From positions 1 to 64,000 of the forward strand of contig JACKDP010000006.1 in the NCBI GenBank assembly GCA_020633435.1: 64,000 nt of DNA. Direction: 5' to 3'. Below are positions 8,974-17,127 of the stretch, piece by piece (position 1 is the first letter of the stretch; each line of letters starts with the position of its first letter). A model generated the notes under the pieces. The model saw nothing but the letters and a program-made list of their open reading frames with translations, ran no database searches and was not told the origin of the DNA. This DNA is from Myxococcales bacterium (GTDB lineage Bacteria; Myxococcota_A; Bradymonadia; UBA7976; UBA1532). A program made the translations under genes and the position numbers.

Positions 8974-9876
8974 TCAGGTGCGGTAGTGGTAGTCGTTGCC
9001 GAAGAGGGTGACCCACTGCTGGTGGGCGCTGGTGGTGCGGCCCTGGGCGTCGAGGCGCAGTGCTTCGAGCGCGGTGGAGGCGGCCTGGCTGAGCAGGCCG
9101 ATGGCCTGGCGACGCTGGCTGCTGGTCATGCCGGCGTCGAGGGCCGGGCCGACGCCGCCGGGGTCGGGGCAGGTGTCCTGGATCTTGCGGGCGAGGTGGT
9201 CGAAGAGGTCGGCCACGCCCGCGGGGAGGCTGGCAGGGGGCGAGGCGGCCGCCCACCCGGTGTAGCGCTGGCACGCCAGTGCTTCGAGGTGGAACGAGGA
9301 GAACGGCGCGTCGATGCCGCGGAGCTTCAGCTCGCGCCGCCACCGTTTCACCATCTTGATCAGGGGGTTGAGGCGTCCGCCGGCCTTCTCGTTCGCGGCG
9401 ATCAGGACCTCTTCGTGCTTCTTCGGGTTCGTCGCGATCCAGGCGTCCTGGTCCCGGTCAGGGATCCAGTAGCCGCCGCCCGCGCGCTCGACGGCGGGGA
9501 CGGCGTCGAAGCCGATTTCGGTGCTGCTGAAGTCGATGTTGATGGAGCGGGTCTGGCGCTTCGGCTTGCCCTTGGTGGGCCAGGCCCGGTCCATGGCGCG
9601 GTGCAGGCGATCCAGGACGTTGGTGGGACGGTCGGTCGGGCGGTCGTCCCAGAACGACTTCGCCAGGGCCAGCACGACGAAGAAGTCGATGTCCTTGAGG
9701 GGTCGGATGGCGGTGCGGCGCTTGTACGAGCCGGTGAGGAAGTCGGTCTGGTAGGCGGGCATGGTGCGCAGGCGCTCTCGCACGCGGGTGTGCTGGGCGC
9801 CGGCGGCTTCGCGCTGCCTGTCGGTGAGCTCGAGGTTCTGGCGGAGGGCGTCGAACGCCTGGGTCACGGTCTTCAT
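8974..9876 (-). CDS. CBASS CD-NTase (cGAS/DncV-like nucleotidyltransferase)
   Basis: 300 residues, close to the usual CD-NTase size. The active site is visible: FLTGSYKRRTAIRP (GS at 49-50) leading to KDIDFFVV with acidic residues D62 and D64, and a third strand IGFDAVPAVE with D124. This is the pattern of nucleotidyltransferases that synthesise cyclic di- or oligonucleotides on phage infection. The C-terminal helical half includes LNPLIKMVKRWRRE and SSFHLEALACQ, as in SMODS enzymes. The start is ATG 9876 with GGGAGG 5 nt upstream. It is the first gene of the minus-strand defence cluster, with the SAVED receptor directly behind it. No Cap2 (E1/E2) or Cap3 (JAB) genes are present. Pairing with SAVED suggests a cyclic trinucleotide product, but the product cannot be read from sequence. 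Confidence 0.88.
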   Translation of the reverse strand: MKTVTQAFDALRQNLELTDRQREAAGAQHTRVRERLRTMPAYQTDFLTGSYKRRTAIRPLKDIDFFVVLALAKSFWDDRPTDRPTNVLDRLHRAMDRAWPTKGKPKRQTRSINIDFSSTEIGFDAVPAVERAGGGYWIPDRDQDAWIATNPKKHEEVLIAANEKAGGRLNPLIKMVKRWRRELKLRGIDAPFSSFHLEALACQRYTGWAAASPPASLPAGVADLFDHLARKIQDTCPDPGGVGPALDAGMTSSQRRQAIGLLSQAASTALEALRLDAQGRTTSAHQQWVTLFGNDYHYRT

Positions 9877-10042
9877 GGGGCCTCCCGGGTGCCTTCATGG
9901 GTGAAGTGGCCTGACGACGCCCAAGTGTGCAGCCGCCGGACACGAGGTGCCGGAATCTCCACCCGCCTGGCCCGGTTCTCGCCGCTGGACCCGCGCGCCC
10001 ACGCCCGTTGGCGACCCGCTGCGCGGCCTGAGGCGCTCCGTC

Positions 10043-10780
10043 ATGACCGACCGCAGCCGCGTCCCCGAGATCGTCGCCCTCTACTGGATCGCCAAGATCG
10101 CCTCGACCACCTTCGGCGAGACGGCCGCGGACATGGCGTCGATGACGTTCGACCTGGGCTACATCGCGACCACCCTGATCTTCTTCGGGATTTTCGCTGC
10201 CTTGCTGGCCGCGAAGCTGCGGGTGGGGGGCTACCACCCGGCCCTCTACTGGGGCGTCTTCACGGCCTCGGCCGTCGCGGGGACGGGCCTGTCGGACTTC
10301 CTCGACCGGACGGCGGGCCTGGGCTACGCCGGGGGCGCGGGCGTCCTGGTCGTGGCGCTGATGGCGGTGCTGGCGGTCTGGCGCCGCGTGGAGGGGTCGC
10401 TGGCCGTCGAGGGGCTGACGACGGCGCGGGCAGAGGGGCTGTACTGGCTGGCCTTCCTCGTGGCCAACACCCTGGGGACGGCGGCGGGGGACTACCTGGC
10501 CGACGATCTGGAGCTGGGCTTCGCCGCGAGCGCCGGCGCGATCGGCGGGGTCCTCGTCGCGCTCGCGCTCCTGCAGCGGCTCACCAAGGCGCCCAGGCTG
10601 GTGCTGTTCTGGCTCGCGTTCGTCCTGACCCGGCCGTTCGGCGCGACTTTCGGGGACCTGCTCACCAAGGGCGCGGACGAGGGCGGCCTGGGGGTGGGGA
10701 CCATCGGAGCGTCGGCCCTGTTCCTGGCCATCCTCGTGCTCGCCGTTCGCCAGGAGCACCGGCGCCATCGAGCGGCGTGA
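10043..10780 (+). CDS. COG4705-type multi-pass membrane protein
   Basis: 245 residues with about eight hydrophobic helices in two related halves, each opening with a conserved acidic/Thr segment: YWIAKIASTTFGETAADM near the N-terminus, YWLAFLVANTLGTAAGDYL in the middle, and FWLAFVLTRPFGATFGDLL near the C-terminus. This internally repeated pattern is typical of the COG4705 family of uncharacterised inner-membrane proteins. I chose ATG 10043 (MTDRSR) because the upstream extension of the frame is not conserved-looking and a membrane protein start fits there. The gene diverges from the CBASS operon across about 166 bp. Its function is unknown; transport or stress tolerance has been suggested for relatives but nothing in the sequence decides this. 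Confidence 0.75.
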   Translation: MTDRSRVPEIVALYWIAKIASTTFGETAADMASMTFDLGYIATTLIFFGIFAALLAAKLRVGGYHPALYWGVFTASAVAGTGLSDFLDRTAGLGYAGGAGVLVVALMAVLAVWRRVEGSLAVEGLTTARAEGLYWLAFLVANTLGTAAGDYLADDLELGFAASAGAIGGVLVALALLQRLTKAPRLVLFWLAFVLTRPFGATFGDLLTKGADEGGLGVGTIGASALFLAILVLAVRQEHRRHRAA

Positions 10781-10838
10781 TGGATCCGTGGGCTGCGACG
10801 GGCGTACAAGGCCCCCGCACCCTGCCTGGAGACCCCCG

Positions 10839-11534
10839 ATGCTGCTGCTCGCCCTGACCCTCGCCGCCCCCGCCGTCACCCCGCCGCCCGTCGTCGAGCC
10901 CGGCGTCCGCCTGGGGCCCATCGCCCTGGGCATGGACAAGGCCGCCCTGGCCGCCACCGGCCTGCCCATCACCGATGGCGCGCTGACCAGCCACCTCAAC
11001 GTCGGCCCGTACGACGTCCGCCTGAAGGACGGGAAGGCCGTGAGCGTGTCGCTGAACCTCACGCCCGAGCTGGCGGCCGTGCGCATCAAGGACCAGATCA
11101 TCACGCCGAAGAGCCCCGAGGACCTGGCCCGCCACCTGGGCGCCTGTGGGCCCCTGCAGATGAACACCGGCGGCAACATCATCGAGTGCGCCGATGGCGC
11201 CATGGCCGGGCAGCACCTCGGCGGCCTGATGATCCGGGTCTCGACCCCGCGGCCCATCGATGACGCCCCGACGTGCGCGGGCTATGTCGTGCCCGGCCAG
11301 GTGGGTGACAAGCTCGTCATCGAGGCCGGCCAGAGCGTCTGCGCGGGCACCCGCGTGCTGACCCGGGATGTGCGCCAGCCCGACGTCCTGGGCCGCCTGG
11401 CCTACAACACCTGCCAGGTCGAGCCCAACGAGGGCGCCACGGTGGTGACGTGCCCGTACCAGGGTGTGCGGCTGATCTTCGCCGCGCCCAGCGGCGAGCT
11501 GGCGCGCGTCGAGGGCGTGGAGATGAAGCGCTAG
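10839..11534 (+). CDS. Secreted hypothetical protein
   Basis: 231 residues beginning with a short hydrophobic signal-like segment (MLLLALTLAAPAVT) followed by a Pro-rich stretch. The mature part contains PGVRLGPIALGMDKAALAA, an opening also seen in small periplasmic proteins that begin with a strand-helix unit, and several Cys (for example LGACGPLQMN, CAGYVVPG, NTCQVEPNE, VVTCPYQGV) that could form disulfides. I do not recognise the family. It starts 59 nt after the COG4705-type membrane gene and may share its transcript. I chose the ATG at 10839 because it places the hydrophobic segment at the extreme N-terminus. Confidence 0.65.
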   Translation: MLLLALTLAAPAVTPPPVVEPGVRLGPIALGMDKAALAATGLPITDGALTSHLNVGPYDVRLKDGKAVSVSLNLTPELAAVRIKDQIITPKSPEDLARHLGACGPLQMNTGGNIIECADGAMAGQHLGGLMIRVSTPRPIDDAPTCAGYVVPGQVGDKLVIEAGQSVCAGTRVLTRDVRQPDVLGRLAYNTCQVEPNEGATVVTCPYQGVRLIFAAPSGELARVEGVEMKR

Positions 11535-11630
11535 CGGCTGCGCTGTTTATTCAGCAATATCAAATGGTTGACGTGAAAATGCCTGACCGCCATGGCGCAC
11601 CGGCGATGAAGGCTGTCGCGTCGAGACTCC

Positions 11631-13502
11631 CTACTCCCACGAGACACGGATGGAGACGACGTGGTTGTCGTAGTCGCCAATGCGGTCGTTGTTGGAGTCG
11701 AAGCAGTTGAGGTTGTAGGCGTGGCTGGCCCAGTCGCACGCGTAGATCATGTCCCAGCGGGTCTGGGGCACAGAGCCGCGGCAGCCGGCCTGCTTGTAGA
11801 GGCTGATGCGGATCGAGCGACCGCGGCGGCACGCCTCCTGGCGCAGGAAGTCGATCTGCGCTGCGCGATTGGGGACCTGGAGGTCGTAGCACTGACCAGG
11901 CCGCAGCGCGACCGACTCCCGAAGCGCCGAGCCGCTCCCGACGGCACAGTTGCAGCCCTGGTTGCAGTCGTCGCCGTAGAAGCGCGCCGTCAGTACCGGG
12001 CAGCCTTCATCGATCTCGCCGTCGCGATCATTGTCGACGCCATCGCAGACCTCGGTGCAGCTCGCCTGGCAGACGCCCCGGCACTCGACCTCACCGGCCG
12101 GGCAGCCGCAGGCCCCGGACCTGCACATCTGATCGTCGCGACACACGTGCCCACAGGCGCCGCAGTTCTCCTCGTCGGTCGACAGCTCGACGCAGCCCCG
12201 GCCGCAGCGGGTCGTGGATCCCATGCACTCGAAGGCGCACTGCCCGGCGGTGCAAGTCGCGCGGGCCCCAGGCGGCGCCTCGCAGATCTGACAGGCGGCC
12301 CCGCAGCTCGTGGCGCTCGCGGTCTCGCAGTCGCCGTTCGTGCAGCGGCGCTCCCCAGGGTGGCAACGCGGCGCGCACCAGCCTTCGATGCACTCGTCTT
12401 CGGGAAACGCGCACCGATCGTTGCAGCAGGGCCCGTTGGTGTCGCCGCAGGTGGCGGGCATGTAGGCGGAGGCCGTCATGGCGGTCTGGCTGCCGCCCGG
12501 GGAGCTGACGAGCACGTTGAGGGAGGCGCGCACGGCATCGCTCGACGTCCGGGTGCAGCGAACCGTGACATCGCCGGGACAGAGGAGCGCGCCGGGCGCG
12601 ACGGCGGCAGGCCCGGCGCAGGTGGCGCCGCTGACCTCGAAGTCGCGCACCTCCGCGACCTGGGACTCCACACTCCCGGGCACGCCGCACCAGCGAACCC
12701 GCAACTCGAACGCGGAGCCGCGGGGCACCTCGAGATCACTCGACTCGAGGATGAGCCCCTGCACGGTCGGGTAGCCGGCTCGGGCGAAGCCGCCAGCCGA
12801 CCGGCGGCAGGAGGCGTATGCGCCCACGACATCGTGGACGCAGGACGCCCAGGCGCGCAGGGGCGCGGTCGAGTCTTCGATGCTCGAGAGCATCGACGCC
12901 ACCGCCTCCTCGCTGAAGTCGCTGACGTCGCTTTCGCAGCGCTGCCGCTGCCAGCTCCGGAACTCGCGCTGTTGCTCGCTCCGGCTCGAGTTGGCGTTCA
13001 TCCCGAAGGTGAAGCCCGCGAAGCCGATGTTGCCCCCACCCCCGAACGCTCGCTGGCGGGCCCACTCGTACAGGTAGGTGGAGGAGGCCTCGTCGCACAA
13101 CCACGACGCGAGATAGAGCGCCTGGGTCTGGTACTCAGAGCTGGCCGTCCGGACCGAGACCCGAGCGCCCGACGCCAGCGCGCCGTCACACTCCGATACC
13201 GACGGGCAGGGGGCGGCGACCTCAGGGCACACGACGGCCCCGCAGGCACCATCATCGTCGGGCTCGAGGGCGACGGGTCCGGGCACGGCGTCGTCGCCAT
13301 CGTCGCCGTCGTTGGCGTGATCGGTAGCTGCCGGGGGGCAGTCACAGCGGCCGAAGTAGCCGCCTTCACACCTCTGCCAGCCGATGGCGCCGCCCGCGCA
13401 CGGACAGGCGACGAGGCTGCCCGCGACGCAGCTCGGGTCCTCGTCCTCGTCGCAGCCGCCCAGGGCTACGAGGATCAAGGCGACGATGGTCATCTTCTTC
13501 AT
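11631..13502 (-). CDS. Large Cys-rich lipoprotein with MopE-type module
   Basis: 623 residues. MKKMTIVALILVALGGC is a lipoprotein signal with the lipobox Cys at 17. A short Cys-rich region follows, then an acidic linker (DDGDDGDD), a central region with a long helical part, and a second Cys-rich array (CCNDRCAFPEDEC, CCxxC-like units, RCGRGCVELSTDEENCGACG) ending in EVCDGVDNDRDGEIDEGC, the MopE/Ca-binding-like motif common in myxobacterial surface proteins. The last ~115 residues form a separate small Cys-containing domain (FYGDDCNQGCNCAVGSG to VVSIRVSWE). The start is ATG 13502 with GGGAGG upstream. Predicted to be an outer-membrane-anchored surface protein of unknown role. GC is visibly lower than in flanking housekeeping genes. 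Confidence 0.75.
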   Translation of the reverse strand: MKKMTIVALILVALGGCDEDEDPSCVAGSLVACPCAGGAIGWQRCEGGYFGRCDCPPAATDHANDGDDGDDAVPGPVALEPDDDGACGAVVCPEVAAPCPSVSECDGALASGARVSVRTASSEYQTQALYLASWLCDEASSTYLYEWARQRAFGGGGNIGFAGFTFGMNANSSRSEQQREFRSWQRQRCESDVSDFSEEAVASMLSSIEDSTAPLRAWASCVHDVVGAYASCRRSAGGFARAGYPTVQGLILESSDLEVPRGSAFELRVRWCGVPGSVESQVAEVRDFEVSGATCAGPAAVAPGALLCPGDVTVRCTRTSSDAVRASLNVLVSSPGGSQTAMTASAYMPATCGDTNGPCCNDRCAFPEDECIEGWCAPRCHPGERRCTNGDCETASATSCGAACQICEAPPGARATCTAGQCAFECMGSTTRCGRGCVELSTDEENCGACGHVCRDDQMCRSGACGCPAGEVECRGVCQASCTEVCDGVDNDRDGEIDEGCPVLTARFYGDDCNQGCNCAVGSGSALRESVALRPGQCYDLQVPNRAAQIDFLRQEACRRGRSIRISLYKQAGCRGSVPQTRWDMIYACDWASHAYNLNCFDSNNDRIGDYDNHVVSIRVSWE

Positions 13503-13905
13503 GAGGTCCTCCCGATGCTGCTCGCGAGTTGGGCACGGACGCGTGACTGCGCCCCGGGTACCCGGCCTCGCTCGGTGCAGAGAGGACGATAGGGACCACA
13601 CAAGGGGTGGTATCCCCCTTGGGGGTGGTGGCATGGGACGGCGCCGTTTCTCGCTCCACCGGTGTGCACAATCGCCTGCTCTCTCAGGCTGTGCAGTGGC
13701 GGTCGGTGTGGTGCACTCAAGAGCCGGCTCGCCAGTCGGAGGCCGTGGGCCAGCGTGGGCCCATCATGCTGGCGTGGGGAAGGTTCCTTGGTGGAAGTCG
13801 GGCAGCATGCCGGTCCCACCTTCCACCCGCAATCTCAGGGCAAACGTGCGCTCTGCCTGGATAATCCGGATCGCGTCTCCTAGAGTACGACTCTGGAGGT
13901 GCTGC
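13503..13905. other. Divergent intergenic region, no gene seen
   Basis: About 400 bp between the start of the Cys-rich lipoprotein gene (minus) and the start of the gene at 13906 (plus), so it should carry both promoters. A strong GGAGGT site at 13895-13900 belongs to the plus-strand gene. A C5-TT-G5 tract lies near 13615-13626; its loop is too short for a stable hairpin. I see no other structure, and the short open frames here are GC-driven and lack any ribosome site. Confidence 0.4.
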
Positions 13906-14802
13906 ATGGGCCATTCAGGATGGGCAGGGTGGCAAGGGAAGCTCCGCCGGCTGTTGGAGCGGGCCGGCTACTCGCTGAATGTGGGAGGGAAGGGCCGACG
14001 GAAGCTGGAAGACGTCCTCGACAAGGAGGAGCGTCGGTCGATCCGGGCCTGGTCGGGTGGCCACATTGGCCAGAAGGGTCCGAAGCGGGGGCGAGTACCC
14101 CGCAACGCGGCCGCCGTCCGCGAAGTCCTTGAGCGGCTCCTTCGGCCCGCACCCGACCTGGCGGTCGATGCGGAGGTCTTGCTGGCGGAGCTGGAGGAGC
14201 TCCTGCGCAACCGCACCGCGGAGCCGAGCGATCCGATTCCTCAGACGGATCACGCCCGGGTTGTCCGGTGTCTGGGCCGGTTTATCTCGCAGGGCTTTCG
14301 GCTGGCCGACGAGGTGCTCGTCGAGGTGATCACGAGCGCGTCGCGCTCTCACGCCACCACGGCCGCTTGCGTCGTCCCGGTGCTGGACTTCTGCCGCGGT
14401 CTCGTGGACCCGGCGCGAGCCGTGGTCATTCGGGTTGTGGAGCGAGGCCGCCCCATCCCCATCCAGCCCATCGCTCGGCTCAATGAGGTTCAGGCCCGCA
14501 ACATTCGGGCATGCCGGGTTGGCCTGGACCACGCCAGCGCGCCGGTCTGGCATGGGACGGTGGTGTCGGCTTGCAGCTCGGACGGCGTGGTGCCCGTCGG
14601 TGCGATCTTCGGGTGGAAGGGCGACTACCACGTCCGTGAGCGTCAAGGTGCCCTGGATCACCATGTGGAGCGCGAGCTGGAAGAGCGACGTGCCGAGTTC
14701 GAGCGGGTGTGGAGCGCGTCGGAGGCCGAGGCGAGGACCTGGACGCCATCGCTGCCGGAGGAGTTCGGCCGCTGGGACCAGCCCGACGACTTCGGGGGCT
14801 AG
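13906..14802 (+). CDS. Hypothetical protein, unrecognised
   Basis: 298 residues. The start is ATG 13906 with GGAGGT 5 nt upstream, which rules out the longer in-frame extension that would run back into the divergent promoter region. The N-terminal third is basic and helical (KLRRLLERAGYSL, RRKLEDVLDKEERRSI), followed by a helical region with LLAELEELLRN. The C-terminal half has a hydrophobic patch (AACVVPVLDFCRGLV) and ends in an acidic tail. There is no signal peptide, so it is probably cytoplasmic. I do not recognise the family; the basic N-terminus could suggest nucleic acid binding, which is speculation. Confidence 0.6.
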   Translation: MGHSGWAGWQGKLRRLLERAGYSLNVGGKGRRKLEDVLDKEERRSIRAWSGGHIGQKGPKRGRVPRNAAAVREVLERLLRPAPDLAVDAEVLLAELEELLRNRTAEPSDPIPQTDHARVVRCLGRFISQGFRLADEVLVEVITSASRSHATTAACVVPVLDFCRGLVDPARAVVIRVVERGRPIPIQPIARLNEVQARNIRACRVGLDHASAPVWHGTVVSACSSDGVVPVGAIFGWKGDYHVRERQGALDHHVERELEERRAEFERVWSASEAEARTWTPSLPEEFGRWDQPDDFGG

Positions 14803-14879
14803 CCCACTGGCAACACCCTCCTCGGCGAGCGGCGCTCGCCGCCTTCGTTGGTGCCACGCCTGGCGGCTGCGCCGTTTCG

Positions 14880-16046
14880 TCAGTTGTTTTCGTCGGTTGG
14901 CGGATCCAGCCGGTCCAGATCGATCTCGGCCAGCGTGTACGCGTCGGTCATCACGACGACCCGCCCGGGCCGCCCGAAGCGTGTGTGGCCGGTCTTCGCC
15001 GCGCCCAGCACCGGGAAGTGTCCCTCGCGCACGATCGGCGCCAGGTCGAAGTCGTCGCGCTGCTGGGCGTCGCGCAGCCTCACCTGGTTGACCAGCGTCT
15101 CGATGACCCAGCGGCCGTCGTGGCTGACCTCGGCGCCCAGCGCCTCGGTGAGCCGCCGCGGCGGGCCGTCCCCGAGGGCGAACAGGCCGTAGGGGATGCC
15201 GATGCGTGCCGTGACGAAAGGCGTGCCGTCGTCGGCCACCTGGACGCGGTAGAGCTGGCGGATGTCGGCGTCGAAGGCGTTCGTCCGCCCCGACGGCAGG
15301 TGGACGCGCTGGCACGTCGCCCCCGTGATGAACACCACCCACTCGCCGTTGCGGCTCAGCGCGCCCTGCGGGTTGCCGCCCTCGGCCGTCGGCTCCAGGG
15401 CCCAGCGCTGCACCACCTGGCCATCCGGCCCGTAGAGCGCCGCCCCCTCGGGGCAGGGCCCCAGGACCCGCCCGGCAGCATCCGCCTCCAGCGACGACAG
15501 CCCGTTCCCGCTCACGACATGCGCCCAGACCGCCGCCTCCCGCCCATCGGGGGAGAGCCGCACCAGCCGCAGGATGCGCACCAGCCCCCCCTCGGGCCGC
15601 CGCTGCCACGACAGCATGAGCACGAACCCCGCGCCCCCGGCCGTCGCCGCCGCCAGGCAGCCCGGGCTGGTGTTCCCCGAGTCCAGCGCCAGCTCCACCT
15701 CCGCCAGCGAGTCCGGCGCGATGCGGTGCGCGTGGTCGATGGCGTCCGCCACCCAGACCACCCCCGTCTCGGGGTCCACGGCGTGCCCGATCATCCCCCG
15801 GTAGGGCTGCAGGATCTTCGTCATCCACCGCAGCCCCCCCGGCTGCGGCCCGCGGATGACGAAGCCCTCCTGGTTGAGCAGGAACCTCAGCGCGGCGTCG
15901 TGGGCGCGGTACAAGAGCGCGTTCTTGAACGTCTTTTTGCGCGTACCGCCCTTGGGATCGGTGTAGACCACGACCACCACGGCAGGGTCAGGGGACTGCA
16001 CCTCGATGGTCGCGATGCGGGTGGGGTCGTCTCGGTGGGTGAACAT
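14880..16046 (-). CDS. Probable WGR-like / beta-propeller cytoplasmic protein
   Basis: 388 residues. The first ~60 residues (RIATIEVQSPDPAVVVVV, DPKGGTRKKTFKNALLY, LRFLLNQEGFV) resemble the small WGR-like fold found at the start of many myxobacterial proteins. The rest consists of short beta-rich repeats (AVDPETGVVWVADAI, RLVRLSPDGREAAVWAH, GALSRNGEWVVFITG, GAEVSHDGRWVIETL) consistent with a propeller. I chose ATG 16046 (MFTHRDDP) because a GGAG element precedes it and because longer in-frame extensions would overlap the secreted gene upstream. No catalytic residues are recognisable. The role is unknown; it is likely a protein-protein interaction or sensor scaffold. Confidence 0.6.
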   Translation of the reverse strand: MFTHRDDPTRIATIEVQSPDPAVVVVVYTDPKGGTRKKTFKNALLYRAHDAALRFLLNQEGFVIRGPQPGGLRWMTKILQPYRGMIGHAVDPETGVVWVADAIDHAHRIAPDSLAEVELALDSGNTSPGCLAAATAGGAGFVLMLSWQRRPEGGLVRILRLVRLSPDGREAAVWAHVVSGNGLSSLEADAAGRVLGPCPEGAALYGPDGQVVQRWALEPTAEGGNPQGALSRNGEWVVFITGATCQRVHLPSGRTNAFDADIRQLYRVQVADDGTPFVTARIGIPYGLFALGDGPPRRLTEALGAEVSHDGRWVIETLVNQVRLRDAQQRDDFDLAPIVREGHFPVLGAAKTGHTRFGRPGRVVVMTDAYTLAEIDLDRLDPPTDENN

Positions 16047-16128
16047 CTTCGCCACTCCAGGAGGCCGTTGCGCGCTGGTCAAGGTGCCGGAGGGGAGGGG
16101 GCGAGGCAACCGCCTGGCGCATGGCAGG

Positions 16129-16611
16129 CTAGCGATTGCAGCAGGCGAACACGGCGTCTTGTCCCAGACTGTCGCCTGCGGGCGTCTGGGTGTCGCATGT
16201 CCAGATCGTGGCTTCGTAGTGTGCCCCGGCGTCGGGTGATGCCAGGTAGAGTCCGACCACTGCCTCACAGGGCGCACGATCCAGGTCTCTGAAGCGACGG
16301 CAGGCACCATCGCCATTCTCGCCGGGGAGCATGTTGATGGCGTCCACGCTCGTGTTCGCCGTCCCGGCCCGCTGCGCGAAAGTGTAGCAGATGCTCAGGG
16401 CCGCGGCTGCCTTGGCCCGCCGCAGTGCCTCCAAGGCGAGGCGCTCACTCTCCGTTGTGAACCATGTCTTCAGGGCTTCGAGTGCGGACGCGCGGAGCAC
16501 ATCTCCTGGCGTGAAAGTCAACGCGAAGGGCTGGACCTCACCCTCGCCGCTCCAGGCCGGATTGCCACTCACCAACACCAGTCCAATCGCGGCCTTTGCC
16601 AAGGAACGCAT
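16129..16611 (-). CDS. Small secreted hypothetical protein
   Basis: 160 residues with an N-terminal signal peptide (MRSLAKAAIGLVLVSGNPAWSG) and six or seven Cys in the mature part, several near the C-terminus (IWTCDTQTP, VFACCNR), suggesting disulfides outside the cytoplasm. It sits 27 nt after the small lipoprotein gene at 16639-16878 and is probably co-expressed with it. Codon use is less GC-biased than that of neighbouring housekeeping genes. I do not recognise the family. Confidence 0.6.
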   Translation of the reverse strand: MRSLAKAAIGLVLVSGNPAWSGEGEVQPFALTFTPGDVLRASALEALKTWFTTESERLALEALRRAKAAAALSICYTFAQRAGTANTSVDAINMLPGENGDGACRRFRDLDRAPCEAVVGLYLASPDAGAHYEATIWTCDTQTPAGDSLGQDAVFACCNR

Positions 16612-16638
16612 CGCTAGCCTCCAGAGTGTGGCGGCCTT

Positions 16639-16878
16639 CTACTGAAGAAGGCAGGTGTCTATGTGGCTGATACTCTCGCTGCCAGGCTCGCCAGCCAGGA
16701 CGCATGCCGAAGAGATATCGCCAGCGTCCTGCATGACGCCGGGAAGTCCGGCGTCGGCCGCCGCATCGGGCGGAGTGCCATCTGACCGGCCGTCGACCTG
16801 GCCGTCACTCTCGAAGTCAGGTGGCTGAGGCTCTGCGCATGCGCACGAGAGGAGCAGGAGCCAGAGTTTCGGTCGCAA
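16639..16878 (-). CDS. Small lipoprotein
   Basis: 79 residues. MRPKLWLLLLSCACAEP gives a hydrophobic signal with a lipobox-like Cys, followed by an Asp/Gly/Pro-rich linker (DFESDGQVDGRSDG, PDAAADAGLPG) of the kind seen in other lipoproteins in this window. Only about 25 residues remain for a mature domain, with two Cys. It may be a surface-exposed peptide or a truncated gene; the gene at 16611 follows after 27 nt. Confidence 0.5.
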   Translation of the reverse strand: MRPKLWLLLLSCACAEPQPPDFESDGQVDGRSDGTPPDAAADAGLPGVMQDAGDISSACVLAGEPGSESISHIDTCLLQ

Positions 16879-17127
16879 GGTTCTGCCCTTCGACAGCTGA
16901 TCGCAGGGACGGTACCACCGAGATCGGACGTCCGGCTAGAGGCACCATGGCAGGCATCGGAAGTGGCCGGCGTGCTGTAGGCCGAGGTTGCCGAGGCTGC
17001 TGGCCGCGGACCCCCAAATCTTCCAATCCCCCCCAATCAGTGCTCTCCTGACCCCACGCTGATCTTCGCCCCCCCGCGGTAACGGCCGCTCTGGCCTGGC
17101 CGTATCGGGCGGCGACGCGGAGAGGGG

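Noticed and set aside
8974..9876. Reading the 300-residue protein as a generic minimal nucleotidyltransferase toxin (MNT type)
   Set aside because: Length, the FDAVPA strand and the adjacent SAVED gene fit a CD-NTase much better.
13610..13626. C5-TT-G5 tract as a terminator or operator hairpin
   Set aside because: A two-base loop is too tight and there is no following T-run; not supported.
16047..16316. Upstream extension of the WGR-like gene start to 16316
   Set aside because: It would overlap the secreted gene at 16129-16611 and has no coding character; ATG 16046 has a better ribosome site.
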